From JAJTCH01 sp040386195 (GTDB taxonomy: Bacteria; Pseudomonadota; Alphaproteobacteria; Rickettsiales; UBA1997): DNA of 64,000 bases. Position 1 is the stretch's first letter. Each line of letters begins with the position of its first letter. Where the stretch lies: contig JAZKFV010000006.1 in NCBI GenBank assembly GCA_040386195.1, forward strand, positions 62,001-126,000, given 5' to 3'. Positions 27,869 through 35,220 of this stretch are shown one piece after another. The position numbers were made by a program, and so were the translations under genes. The notes under the pieces were generated by a model. That model was not told the origin of the DNA, made no database searches, and saw nothing but the letters and a program-made list of their open reading frames with translations.

Positions 27869-28138
27869 ATGCAACAATCATCTCAAATAATCAATCCAAC
27901 TCACTTTCGCAACAACTTATTTTCTATCATTGATAAGGTTGTTAAGACCGGGAAAGATAGTTTTGTCATGCGCAATAACGCTTTAATAAAACTTAGTTTA
28001 GAAGAAAGAAAATATTCAAAAACAATTGATTTGTTCAGCAAATTAAAGGTTAGAGAAAATGTTATGAATGTCAAAAAACCCGACGATTTAATTAATCTAA
28101 AATTGCCACAATGGGACCAAGAAAAAAACAAAATTTAA
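27869..28138 (+). CDS. Phd/YefM-like antitoxin
   Basis: The protein (89 aa) has an N-terminal region, QIINPTHFRNNLFSIIDKVVKTGKDSFVMRNN, typical in pattern of Phd/YefM antitoxins: a short DNA-binding domain in which a helix is followed by a strand restoring a regulatory loop. The C-terminal part is charged and would wrap the toxin. The assignment rests mainly on size and on the overlap by 28 bases with a PIN-domain gene. It likely neutralises and autoregulates the toxin. Confidence 0.75.
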   Translation: MQQSSQIINPTHFRNNLFSIIDKVVKTGKDSFVMRNNALIKLSLEERKYSKTIDLFSKLKVRENVMNVKKPDDLINLKLPQWDQEKNKI

Positions 28139-28524
28139 AATCACCAATTTTTTTAGACACTCATATAGTGGTTTGGCTCTTTGCCGGAAAAAAAGAGTTG
28201 TTTTCAAAAAATGTGATAAAATTAATGAATGAGAATATTGGTAATATTTTCATTCATCCAATAGTGATTTTGGAGTTAGAATATTTGCATGAGGTTGGTA
28301 AAGTCAATTACACGTCCAACCAAATTATCAGCCAATTACAATCTGACATTGGCTTGAAAATCATTGATCAAGATTTTGCTGTTATTAATAGTTTTGCTGT
28401 TGATCTAAAATGGACTAGAGATGTTTTTGATCGTTTAATAACTTCTTGCGCTCACTCTTTTGATGCTGGTTTGATAACTAAAGATAAGTTGATCAGAAAA
28501 CATTATAAAAAAGCGGTGTGGTGA
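28111..28524 (+). CDS. PIN-domain ribonuclease toxin (VapC family)
   Basis: The protein (137 aa) has the PIN motif FLDTHIVVW with catalytic Asp16, then Glu55 or Glu57 in ILELEYL, Asp104/Asp107 in TRDVFDRLI and Asp125 in LITKDKLI. All the acidic residues expected of an active metal-dependent RNase are present. The RDVFDRLI sequence is typical of VapC toxins paired with Phd-like antitoxins. It overlaps the antitoxin by 28 bases and converges on htpG. Confidence 0.88.
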   Translation: MGPRKKQNLKSPIFLDTHIVVWLFAGKKELFSKNVIKLMNENIGNIFIHPIVILELEYLHEVGKVNYTSNQIISQLQSDIGLKIIDQDFAVINSFAVDLKWTRDVFDRLITSCAHSFDAGLITKDKLIRKHYKKAVW

Positions 28525-28576
28525 TTTTGTTATTTAATTATCCGTGCGTAGGGATAAGTCTCTCGATTATTGATGT

Positions 28577-30448
28577 CTAAGTCATCAAAATATTTAACCT
28601 TCTTGAAAAATCTTTAATATCCGCAATCGGCTCGCCTTCAACGATGCAAGCTTGATCGAATAAAGTTTTGATTGAATCAACAACTTGTAATTCGGCTGCC
28701 AAATTATTTAATTTTTCATTCAAAGATTTAATAATTTTGTGATTGGGGTTAATTTCTAAAATCTTCGCCGAAGCAGATAGAATCTGCTTTTGTTCCAATA
28801 AATATCTTTCCATTCGAATATCCATTGAAGCAGAATCAACCGCCAAACAAACTGGGCTGGAATCTAATTTTTTAGAGATTTTGACATCTTTAACTTTGTC
28901 GCCTAAAACAGTTTTGATCTTAGCAATTAAGCTGTCTAGCTCTGAATTGGTAACGTCTTTAATTTCTTCTTTTTCTTCCTCATCTTCAGATTTTTTTTCC
29001 TTACCAATTTTTTCTAAATCAATATCGGATCTGGTGATCGATTGAAATTCTTTGCCTTTATATTCGTTAGTTGTAGTCACCCAAAAATCATCAACCGTGT
29101 CGGTTAAAAATAAAACTTCAATGTCTTTAGAGGCAAATGATTCAAGGCTTGGGCTGGCTTTGATTTTTTCAATTGATTCGCCAGTTACATAATAAATTTT
29201 ATCCTGACCAATTTTGCAGCGATCTAAATATTCTGCCAAAGAAATTAATTTATCCGCAGATTTTGAGCTGTAAAAACGGCAGATTTCCAAAATTTTATCT
29301 TTAAATTCGTGCGATTCGCAAAGACCTTCTTTGACAACCGCGCCAAAATTATTCCAGAATTTTAGATATTCTTCTTCATTTTCCGCAGCCTTTTTCTTCA
29401 AGTCGGAAAGCACTTTTTTGACGACTGATTTTTTAATTTTTTCCAACACTAAATTGTGCTGCAAAGTTTCGCGGCTGATATTGAGCGGCAAATCTTGCGA
29501 GTCGATCAAGCCACGCAAAAAGCGCAGCCAAGCCGGAACCAAATCTAAATCTTCGCTGATGAAAACTTTTTTAACATAAAGTTTCACGCGTCCTTTGCGA
29601 TCGGGATGAAATAAATCAAAAGGTTTGGTGCTGGGAATAAAAAGTAAATTGGTATATTCAACCACGCCTTCAGCACGATTATGCAAAACCATAAAAGGCT
29701 CGCCCGGCAAATGGGAAGTGTGTTTGAAGAAATTATTATATTGTTCGGAAGTGATTTCGTTTTGTGATTTTGTCCATAAAGCTGAAGCTGAATTTAGAGT
29801 TTCAACGCTGCCAACTTCAGGAGTGAATTCAATTTTGATATTGATGTGATCAGAATAAGTTTGGACAATATGTTTGATATGAAAACGATCAAGAAAATCA
29901 TTTTCACCTTCTTTGAGATGCAAAATAATTTTGGTGCCGCGCCCAATATTTTCAAGGCTTTCACCAATTGAAAAACTGCCGCCGCCAGAAGATTTCCAGC
30001 TATAAGTTTTTGTCGAATTATATTTTTTAGAAATCACTTCGACATTATCAGCAATCATAAAAGCCGAATAAAATCCAACTCCAAATTGCCCAATCAACTG
30101 CACATCTTTTTTAATATCGCCAGTTAAAGATTTAACAAAATTTTCGGTGCCAGATTTAGCAATTGTTCCCAAATTTTGCTGCAAATCTTCCTCATCCATT
30201 CCCAGCCCATTATCGACAATAATTAATTGACGATTTTTTTTATCCACCGAAATTGAAATTTTTAATTCCTCATCATTTTTCAAAATCGCCGAATCTTGCA
30301 CCGCTAAATAACGCAGCTTATCACAAGCATCCGAAGCGTTAGATATAAGCTCGCGCAGGGCAACATCTTTATTGGTGTAAAGCGAATTGATCATCAAATT
30401 CAAAACTTTGCCGACTTCGACATCAAAATTATATTCTTTAGATTGCAT
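28577..30448 (-). CDS. htpG: Chaperone HtpG (Hsp90)
   Basis: At 623 aa this is full-length bacterial Hsp90, with NKDVALRELISNASDACDKLR (ATP-binding), DNGLGM and QFGVGFYSAFMIAD in the N-domain, then the middle-domain SREtLQ-type segment. An acidic stretch (EKKSEDEEEKEEIKD, near residues 489-503) lies in the region before the C-terminal dimerisation domain. It sits alone, between the toxin and the mraZ cluster. Confidence 0.97.
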   Translation of the reverse strand: MQSKEYNFDVEVGKVLNLMINSLYTNKDVALRELISNASDACDKLRYLAVQDSAILKNDEELKISISVDKKNRQLIIVDNGLGMDEEDLQQNLGTIAKSGTENFVKSLTGDIKKDVQLIGQFGVGFYSAFMIADNVEVISKKYNSTKTYSWKSSGGGSFSIGESLENIGRGTKIILHLKEGENDFLDRFHIKHIVQTYSDHINIKIEFTPEVGSVETLNSASALWTKSQNEITSEQYNNFFKHTSHLPGEPFMVLHNRAEGVVEYTNLLFIPSTKPFDLFHPDRKGRVKLYVKKVFISEDLDLVPAWLRFLRGLIDSQDLPLNISRETLQHNLVLEKIKKSVVKKVLSDLKKKAAENEEEYLKFWNNFGAVVKEGLCESHEFKDKILEICRFYSSKSADKLISLAEYLDRCKIGQDKIYYVTGESIEKIKASPSLESFASKDIEVLFLTDTVDDFWVTTTNEYKGKEFQSITRSDIDLEKIGKEKKSEDEEEKEEIKDVTNSELDSLIAKIKTVLGDKVKDVKISKKLDSSPVCLAVDSASMDIRMERYLLEQKQILSASAKILEINPNHKIIKSLNEKLNNLAAELQVVDSIKTLFDQACIVEGEPIADIKDFSRRLNILMT

Positions 30449-30522
30449 TTTTTCAGATTGATTTTGGTTAATAAAAAACTTCCCAGAGTTAGTGATTGAT
30501 TATCGGATTTCAAGACAAAATT

Positions 30523-30554
30523 ACTTACGACTTACGACTTAAAACTTACGACTA
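30523..30554. repeat. heptamer array H6 (CTTACGA type), single arm
   Basis: Four units of ACTTACG/ACTTAAA lie upstream of the mraZ promoter and downstream (in the 5' direction) of htpG. Only one arm is present. Confidence 0.7.
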
Positions 30555-30584
30555 TTTTTCTCTAAATTTATTTGGAGAAAATTA

Positions 30585-30647
30585 TTGACATCCCAGATTT
30601 TTTCCATAATCTCCCATCTAATTCCATAAAAAACCAATAAAATTCCA
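30585..30647 (+). promoter_or_regulatory. mraZ promoter with phased CCA repeats (candidate MraZ operator)
   Basis: A promoter TTGACA (30585-30590), 16 bases, TAATCT (30607-30612) is overlaid by six NNCCA pentamers (TCCCA, TTCCA, TCCCA, TTCCA, AACCA, TTCCA) ending at 30595, 30606, 30616, 30626, 30636 and 30647. The period is 10-11 bp, one helical turn. MraZ is known to bind TGG-type repeats at this spacing ahead of its own gene. Here the repeats read TGG on the strand opposite to the gene. Confidence 0.6.
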
Positions 30648-30656
30648 TAAAAAACT

Positions 30657-31109
30657 GTGGCGTTATTTCTATCAACTTTTGAAAACAAAATAGATAAAAA
30701 AGGCAGAGTCTCTTTGCCGGCGCAGTTTCGTGCCTCACTTGCCAGTCAAGATTCTTCCGGAATTATTGTTTATGAATCCTTCGTTAATGATTGTATCGAA
30801 GGTTGTGACATTAGCAGAATCAAGCAGCTCAGCGAATCAATCGATAATTTAGACCCGTTTTCGTCAAAGCGTGATGCGATGGCAACAACAGTTCTGGGTG
30901 GTGCAATTCAACTTCCATTGGATGGTGATGGCAGAATTATTTTGCCAGAAAGCTTGCTTAAAAAAGCTGGGCTGGGTGAGAAGGCGGTTTTTATCGGTAA
31001 AGGTCCAACTTTTGAAATTTGGAATCCGGAAAAATTTGCTAAATATTTAGAGAAAGCCAAAGCGACTGCTAAGGAAAATTTGGGGCAGTTAAAATTAGCA
31101 AGATCTTAG
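30657..31109 (+). CDS. mraZ: Transcriptional regulator MraZ
   Basis: The start is GTG at 30657. At 150 aa the protein holds two SpoVT/AbrB-like half-domains, the first with FENKIDKKGRVSLPAQFR and the second with LDGDGRIILPESLLKKAGLG. MraZ regulates the division and cell-wall cluster, here probably through the phased repeats just upstream. rsmH follows only after about 290 bases of repeat sequence, longer than usual. Confidence 0.95.
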   Translation: MALFLSTFENKIDKKGRVSLPAQFRASLASQDSSGIIVYESFVNDCIEGCDISRIKQLSESIDNLDPFSSKRDAMATTVLGGAIQLPLDGDGRIILPESLLKKAGLGEKAVFIGKGPTFEIWNPEKFAKYLEKAKATAKENLGQLKLARS

Positions 31110-31137
31110 GAGTGAAGCGAGTTAGATATTGCTAATC

Positions 31138-31302
31138 CTGACGCAAGTCAGGATCTCGTTAAGCGAGCTGTAGAAAAAAGAATAAAGGAGTGGTTGGGCA
31201 ATTAGGTTGGACTTTAAATCCAACCTACGGACTTCAAATCCGGTGGACTTAAAATCCAGAAAGTTCAAGTAGAATTGGGAGATTCTATTTGAACTGCCCA
31301 AC
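31138..31302 (+). repeat. multi-hairpin element between mraZ and rsmH
   Basis: A small hairpin (TCCTGACGCAAGTCAGGA, 31139-31156) is followed by a larger structure. Its outer stem GTTGGGCA (31193-31200) pairs with TGCCCAAC (31295-31302). The outer stem encloses three hairpins that share the core GGACTTNAAATCC (31204-31226, 31228-31242, 31244-31258) and a fourth longer one (31262-31295). It resembles a multi-branched RNA fold. I know no family that matches. Confidence 0.55.
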
Positions 31303-31317
31303 TTAATTAAAGATCTG

Positions 31318-31385
31318 TGTCATCCTGAGCGAAGCGAAGGATCTGAGTAAGTTACGAGAGATCCTTCGCTTTGCTCAGGATGACA
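31318..31385. repeat. palindromic repeat element E2 (GTCATCCTGAG type)
   Basis: Arms of 27 bases (31318-31344 and 31359-31385) are reverse complements with one or two differences. They share TGTCATCCTGAGCGAAGCGA with the element at 63713. The element is 16 bases upstream of the GTG start of rsmH. Confidence 0.85.
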
Positions 31386-31401
31386 ATGAAAAAATAAAAA
31401 A

Positions 31402-32334
31402 GTGAATAATTATCAAGCGCACAAACCAGTTTTACTTAAAGAAGTTTTAGAAAGCTTGAATCCGCAAGATGGTGAAGTGTTTATTGATGGAACATTTGGT
31501 GCGGGCGGATATACAACCGCAATTTTACAAGCGGCGAATTGTAAAGTAATCGCCTTTGATCGCGATATTAATGTGAAAAGATTTACTCAAGGTTTGAGCG
31601 CCGAGTTTGGGGATAAATTTCAATTTATTCACAGTCCATTTTCGCAAATGGAAAATGAAGTTAATTATAAAGTTGACGGAATTGTTTTGGATTTAGGAGT
31701 TTCTTCAATGCAGCTCGATGAAGAAGAAAGAGGTTTTTCTTTTAGCTCTTCAGCCAAGCTTGATATGAGAATGGATGGCTCGTCAGGTATTAGTGCGTTT
31801 GATGTGGTTAATAGTTTTGAAGAAATCGAATTATCAAAAATAATTCGCGATTTTGGTGAAGAAAAAAAGCATCGCAGAATCGCTAAAAAGATTGTTGAAG
31901 CCAGGCAAAAAGGCGAAATAAAAACCGGCTTGGAATTGGCAGAAATTGTTAAAAAAGTTTATGGATTTCAAGCGGGAAAAATTCATCCAGCAACCAAAAC
32001 TTTTCAAGCGATTCGTATTTTTGTTAATGATGAGTTGGGCGAATTAAAAGCAGCTTTGATTGCTGCCGAAAATATGCTCAAAACTGGTGGAAGATTGGTG
32101 ATAGTTTCGTTTCACTCTTTGGAAGATAGTTTGGTGAAAGCCTTTATTCGTCAGATGAGTGGTTATAACGACAGAAATTTTTCTCGTTATGAACCTAATT
32201 CGGTTTTAGAAAAACAGCAAAAGGAACATAGTTTTTATCTTCCCAAAAGCTCGTCAATAAAACCAAGTGACGAAGAATTAAAAGAGAATATCAGATCAAG
32301 ATCGGCGCGGCTTCGGCTCGCTATTAAAAATTAA
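31402..32334 (+). CDS. rsmH: 16S rRNA m4C1402 methyltransferase RsmH
   Basis: The start is GTG at 31402. The protein (310 aa) has HKPVLLKEVLESL at the N-terminus, the SAM-binding FIDGTFGAGGYT, GIVLDLGVSSMQLDEEERGFSF, and RLVIVSFHSLEDSLVK near the C-terminus. It N4-methylates C1402 of 16S rRNA, the same nucleotide whose ribose RsmI (26937) methylates. It is followed by the FtsL gene. Confidence 0.96.
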   Translation: MNNYQAHKPVLLKEVLESLNPQDGEVFIDGTFGAGGYTTAILQAANCKVIAFDRDINVKRFTQGLSAEFGDKFQFIHSPFSQMENEVNYKVDGIVLDLGVSSMQLDEEERGFSFSSSAKLDMRMDGSSGISAFDVVNSFEEIELSKIIRDFGEEKKHRRIAKKIVEARQKGEIKTGLELAEIVKKVYGFQAGKIHPATKTFQAIRIFVNDELGELKAALIAAENMLKTGGRLVIVSFHSLEDSLVKAFIRQMSGYNDRNFSRYEPNSVLEKQQKEHSFYLPKSSSIKPSDEELKENIRSRSARLRLAIKN

Positions 32335-32355
32335 AATTTAATTTATTTTTGTAAA

Positions 32356-32739
32356 ATGTTTGATTTTTCTAAAATTGAAAATCTCAGTAAAACCTCTAAA
32401 CTCTATTTAATTAATAGTTCGTTGGCGTTCATAGTTTTATTTAGTATTATGGCGATGTTTTTGATTCAATTTAAAGTTGATAATTTGCAAGATAAAGTTG
32501 GTGAAGTTGACGCTAAAATTTCAGCGCTTGATGATGAAATTCGTGTTTTAGAAGTTGAATGGGTTTATTTAACCAGACCAGAAAGATTAAGAAGTTTATC
32601 AGAACGATACTTGCAAAATAACGGCTATATTGCTTCAAATCAGGTTAAAGATTCTCAAAGCCTACAAAAATATTATACTGCCAATCTTAGAAGACAGGAA
32701 AATATTGCTATGAATGATAGTAAGGATAAAGTTAATTAA
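32356..32739 (+). CDS. ftsL: Cell division protein FtsL (alphaproteobacterial type)
   Basis: The protein (127 aa) has one membrane segment (about 19-39), a coiled coil (about 45-70) and the EWVYLTRPERLRSLSERYL segment typical of alphaproteobacterial FtsL-like proteins. It would act in the FtsQLB complex at the septum. The gene order mraZ-rsmH-ftsL is conserved, but ftsI does not follow; pal does. Confidence 0.85.
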   Translation: MFDFSKIENLSKTSKLYLINSSLAFIVLFSIMAMFLIQFKVDNLQDKVGEVDAKISALDDEIRVLEVEWVYLTRPERLRSLSERYLQNNGYIASNQVKDSQSLQKYYTANLRRQENIAMNDSKDKVN

Positions 32740-32745
32740 ACTTAC

Positions 32746-32774
32746 TTGACAAACACCTTGCTTAAATTCAAAAT
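32746..32774 (+). promoter_or_regulatory. possible promoter of pal
   Basis: TTGACA (32746-32751), 17 bases, CAAAAT (32769-32774), 47 bases before the pal start. The -35 is perfect and the -10 moderate. Confidence 0.4.
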
Positions 32775-32821
32775 TTGCCTACCTTTAATTTCTGTTTAAC
32801 AACAAATCAATAACACGAAAT

Positions 32822-33361
32822 ATGAAAAAAATCTTAGCTTTAGCTTTTTTAGCTATCATTGTTTCTTCTTGCGGTGGCAAAATGAAACAAGACCAAATCG
32901 ATTCCGAAAATCAATCTACTCAGCAACAAGATCAAACCTCACAAAATCCACAAAATTTTGACGTAGTAAATAGCGAGTCTGCTGCAGCGGCAATTAATAA
33001 ACAAACTCAAGCAGCAATTGAAGAAGTTCAAGTTGATGATCGAGTTTTCTTTGATGTTGGCGTTTCAACTTTATCAGCTGATGCCAAAAAAATTCTTGAT
33101 AATCAAGTGTCTTGGTTAAAAAGCGATCCACAAATCAAAATTATTGTTGAAGGACATTGCGACGAAAGAGGAACTAGAGAATATAACATTGCTCTTGGCG
33201 AAAAAAGAGCCAATGCGGTTAAGCAATATTTAACTTCTAACGGCGTTGAATCAGGTAGAATTAAAACCATCAGCTATGGCAAAGAACGCCCAGCCTTTGT
33301 TGGTTCTGGTGAAGAAATCTGGAGCAAAAATCGTCGCTCTGTAACTGTGATGGAAGAGTAA
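32822..33361 (+). CDS. pal: Peptidoglycan-associated lipoprotein Pal
   Basis: The protein (179 aa) has a lipoprotein signal peptide with lipobox VSSC (Cys17), a Gln/Asn-rich linker to about residue 60, and an OmpA-like peptidoglycan-binding domain with VEGHCDERGTREYNIALGEK. It anchors the outer membrane to peptidoglycan as part of the Tol-Pal system. No tol genes are adjacent. A strong intrinsic terminator follows. Confidence 0.96.
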   Translation: MKKILALAFLAIIVSSCGGKMKQDQIDSENQSTQQQDQTSQNPQNFDVVNSESAAAAINKQTQAAIEEVQVDDRVFFDVGVSTLSADAKKILDNQVSWLKSDPQIKIIVEGHCDERGTREYNIALGEKRANAVKQYLTSNGVESGRIKTISYGKERPAFVGSGEEIWSKNRRSVTVMEE

Positions 33362-33368
33362 AATAAAA

Positions 33369-33486
33369 AATGATTAATGGTTAATGATTAATTATCAATG
33401 GGCTTTGGTCTTTTAGGCCGAAGCCCATTTTTTTGAATAATAATTATCAACCATTAATCATTAACCATTAATCATTAATCATTATT
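33369..33486. repeat. heptamer inverted repeat H7 (TTAATGA type) around the pal terminator
   Basis: The left arm (33369-33398) consists of TTAATGA/TTAATGG units. The right arm (33441-33486) carries the complementary CATTAAT/CCATTAA units. The terminator hairpin of pal lies between them, so the complete structure would be a hairpin nested in a larger stem. Confidence 0.82.
33399..33434 (+). terminator. intrinsic terminator after pal
   Basis: A 12-bp stem (TGGGCTTTGGTC at 33399-33410 with 33416-33427, including G-T pairs) and a 5-base loop are followed by seven T (33428-33434). It is the clearest rho-independent terminator in the window. Confidence 0.88.
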
Positions 33487-33490
33487 TTTT

Positions 33491-35143
33491 GTGCCAAAGA
33501 GAACTGATCTAAAATCAATTTTAATTATTGGGGCTGGTCCAATTGTGATTGGACAGGCTTGTGAGTTTGACTATTCGGGAACGCAAGCCTGCAAAGCTTT
33601 GCGTGAGGAAGGTTATCGAGTGATTTTGATTAACTCGAATCCGGCAACGATAATGACTGATCCAGAGATTGCCGATAAAACTTATATCGAACCCATCAAT
33701 GCTGATTTTGTTGAAAAAATAATCCAAAAAGAAAGACCAGACGCAATCCTGCCAACAGTTGGCGGGCAAACTGCTTTGAACTGTGCGATTGAACTTGCCA
33801 AAAGAGGAATTTTAGCAAAATATAATGTTGAGTTAATTGGCGCTAATATTGAAGCGATTAAAAAAGCCGAAGATCGTCAGCTTTTCCAAAATGCTATGGA
33901 TAAAATTGGTTTGGAAACTCCGCGTAATGCCATTGTAAAAACTTTTGCAGCGGCAATAGCAGCACTTGAATCTATTGGTTTGCCAGCAATTATTCGCCCA
34001 AGTTTTACCATGGGCGGGGCAGGTGGTGGTGTGGCTTATACTCGCGAACAATATGAGCAAATTGTTGAAAGTGGATTAGCTGCTTCACCAACTCACGAAA
34101 TTTTGATTGACGAATCAATCATTGGCTGGAAAGAATTTGAAATGGAAGTGGTGCGCGACAAAAACGATAATGCCATTATTATTTGCTCAATTGAAAATGT
34201 TGATCCGATGGGTGTTCACACTGGCGATTCTATCACTGTTGCGCCGGCTCTCACTTTGACTGATAAAGAATATCAAAGAATGCGTGACGCTTCAATTGCA
34301 GTTCTGCGCGAGATTGGTGTTGAAACTGGTGGATCGAATGTGCAATTCGCAGTTAATCCGGCAGATGGTAGATTGTTAGTTATTGAAATGAACCCACGCG
34401 TTTCGCGCTCTTCAGCGCTGGCTTCTAAAGCAACTGGTTTTCCAATTGCCAAAGTTGCTGCTAAATTAGCGGTTGGTTTTACATTAGATGAAATTAAAAA
34501 CGATATCACTGGCGGAAAGACTCCGGCATCGTTTGAGCCAACAATTGATTATGTTGTCACTAAAATTCCTAAATTTACTTTTGAGAAATTTAAAGGCGCC
34601 GAAAGCGTTCTTTCAAGCTCAATGAAATCAGTTGGTGAAGTTATGGCAATTGGCAGATGTTTTGCCGAAAGTTTGCAAAAAGCTTTGCGTTCAATGGAAT
34701 CAAATTTAACTGGTTTGGATGAAGTTAGAATTAACTGCGAAGATTTGGATGAAAGAAAAAAATTAATTAAAGCCCGTTTAAAAATTGCGGAACCAAATCG
34801 AATTTTATTAATTGCCCAAGCTTGTCGAGAAGGAATTTCTTTAGAAGAAATCAAAACCGCCAGCGGTTATGAACCTTGGTTTTTAGAGCAAATTGCTCAT
34901 TTGGTGCAAGTTGAAAAACAAGTGCGGGAAAATGGTTTGCCAGAAACTTTTGAGGGAATTTTAGCTTTGAAAAAACTTGGTTTTTCAGATAAAAGATTAG
35001 CAAAATTAGTTGGCAAAACTGAAAAAGATTTGCGTGATTTGAGAAATAAATTAAATGTAAAGCCAGTCTATAAAAGGGTAGATTCTTGCGCCGGCGAGTT
35101 TGATTCAACTACTTCTTATATGTATTCTTGCTACGAATCATAA
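33491..35143 (+). CDS. carB: Carbamoyl-phosphate synthase large subunit, N-terminal half only
   Basis: The start is GTG at 33491. The 550 residues match the first half of CarB: the ATP-grasp carboxyphosphate domain (IIGAGPIVIGQACEFDYSG; RPSFTMGGAGGG; EMNPRVSRSSALASKATG) and the oligomerisation domain. The chain ends at YKRVDSCAGEFDSTTSYMYS plus CYES, which in full-length CarB (about 1070 aa) is the boundary before the second ATP-grasp half. A palindromic repeat starts one base after the stop, then come genes on the other strand. The second half may be a separate gene elsewhere, as in some archaea and Aquifex, or the gene may be broken. carA is not nearby. Confidence 0.9.
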   Translation: MPKRTDLKSILIIGAGPIVIGQACEFDYSGTQACKALREEGYRVILINSNPATIMTDPEIADKTYIEPINADFVEKIIQKERPDAILPTVGGQTALNCAIELAKRGILAKYNVELIGANIEAIKKAEDRQLFQNAMDKIGLETPRNAIVKTFAAAIAALESIGLPAIIRPSFTMGGAGGGVAYTREQYEQIVESGLAASPTHEILIDESIIGWKEFEMEVVRDKNDNAIIICSIENVDPMGVHTGDSITVAPALTLTDKEYQRMRDASIAVLREIGVETGGSNVQFAVNPADGRLLVIEMNPRVSRSSALASKATGFPIAKVAAKLAVGFTLDEIKNDITGGKTPASFEPTIDYVVTKIPKFTFEKFKGAESVLSSSMKSVGEVMAIGRCFAESLQKALRSMESNLTGLDEVRINCEDLDERKKLIKARLKIAEPNRILLIAQACREGISLEEIKTASGYEPWFLEQIAHLVQVEKQVRENGLPETFEGILALKKLGFSDKRLAKLVGKTEKDLRDLRNKLNVKPVYKRVDSCAGEFDSTTSYMYSCYES

Positions 35144-35144
35144 T

Positions 35145-35219
35145 CGTCATCCCAGCGAAAGCTGGGATCTTGTCCTGCTTGCTGAGATACCAGCTTTCGC
35201 TGGGATGACGGCTTTTTTT
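35145..35219 (+). terminator. palindromic repeat E3 (CGTCATCCCAGC type), possible terminator of carB
   Basis: Arms of 25 bases (35145-35169 and 35186-35210), each itself containing the palindrome CCCAGCGAAAGCTGGG, are followed by GGCTTTTTTTA. The element can act as a terminator for carB and for the convergent ABC gene. It starts directly after the carB stop codon and differs in sequence from the GTCATCCTGAG elements. Confidence 0.85.
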
Positions 35220-35220
35220 A

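Noticed and set aside
28538..28557. Hairpin TTATCC/GGATAA between the toxin gene and htpG as terminator
   Set aside because: The stem is only 6 bp and no T tract follows; too weak to annotate.
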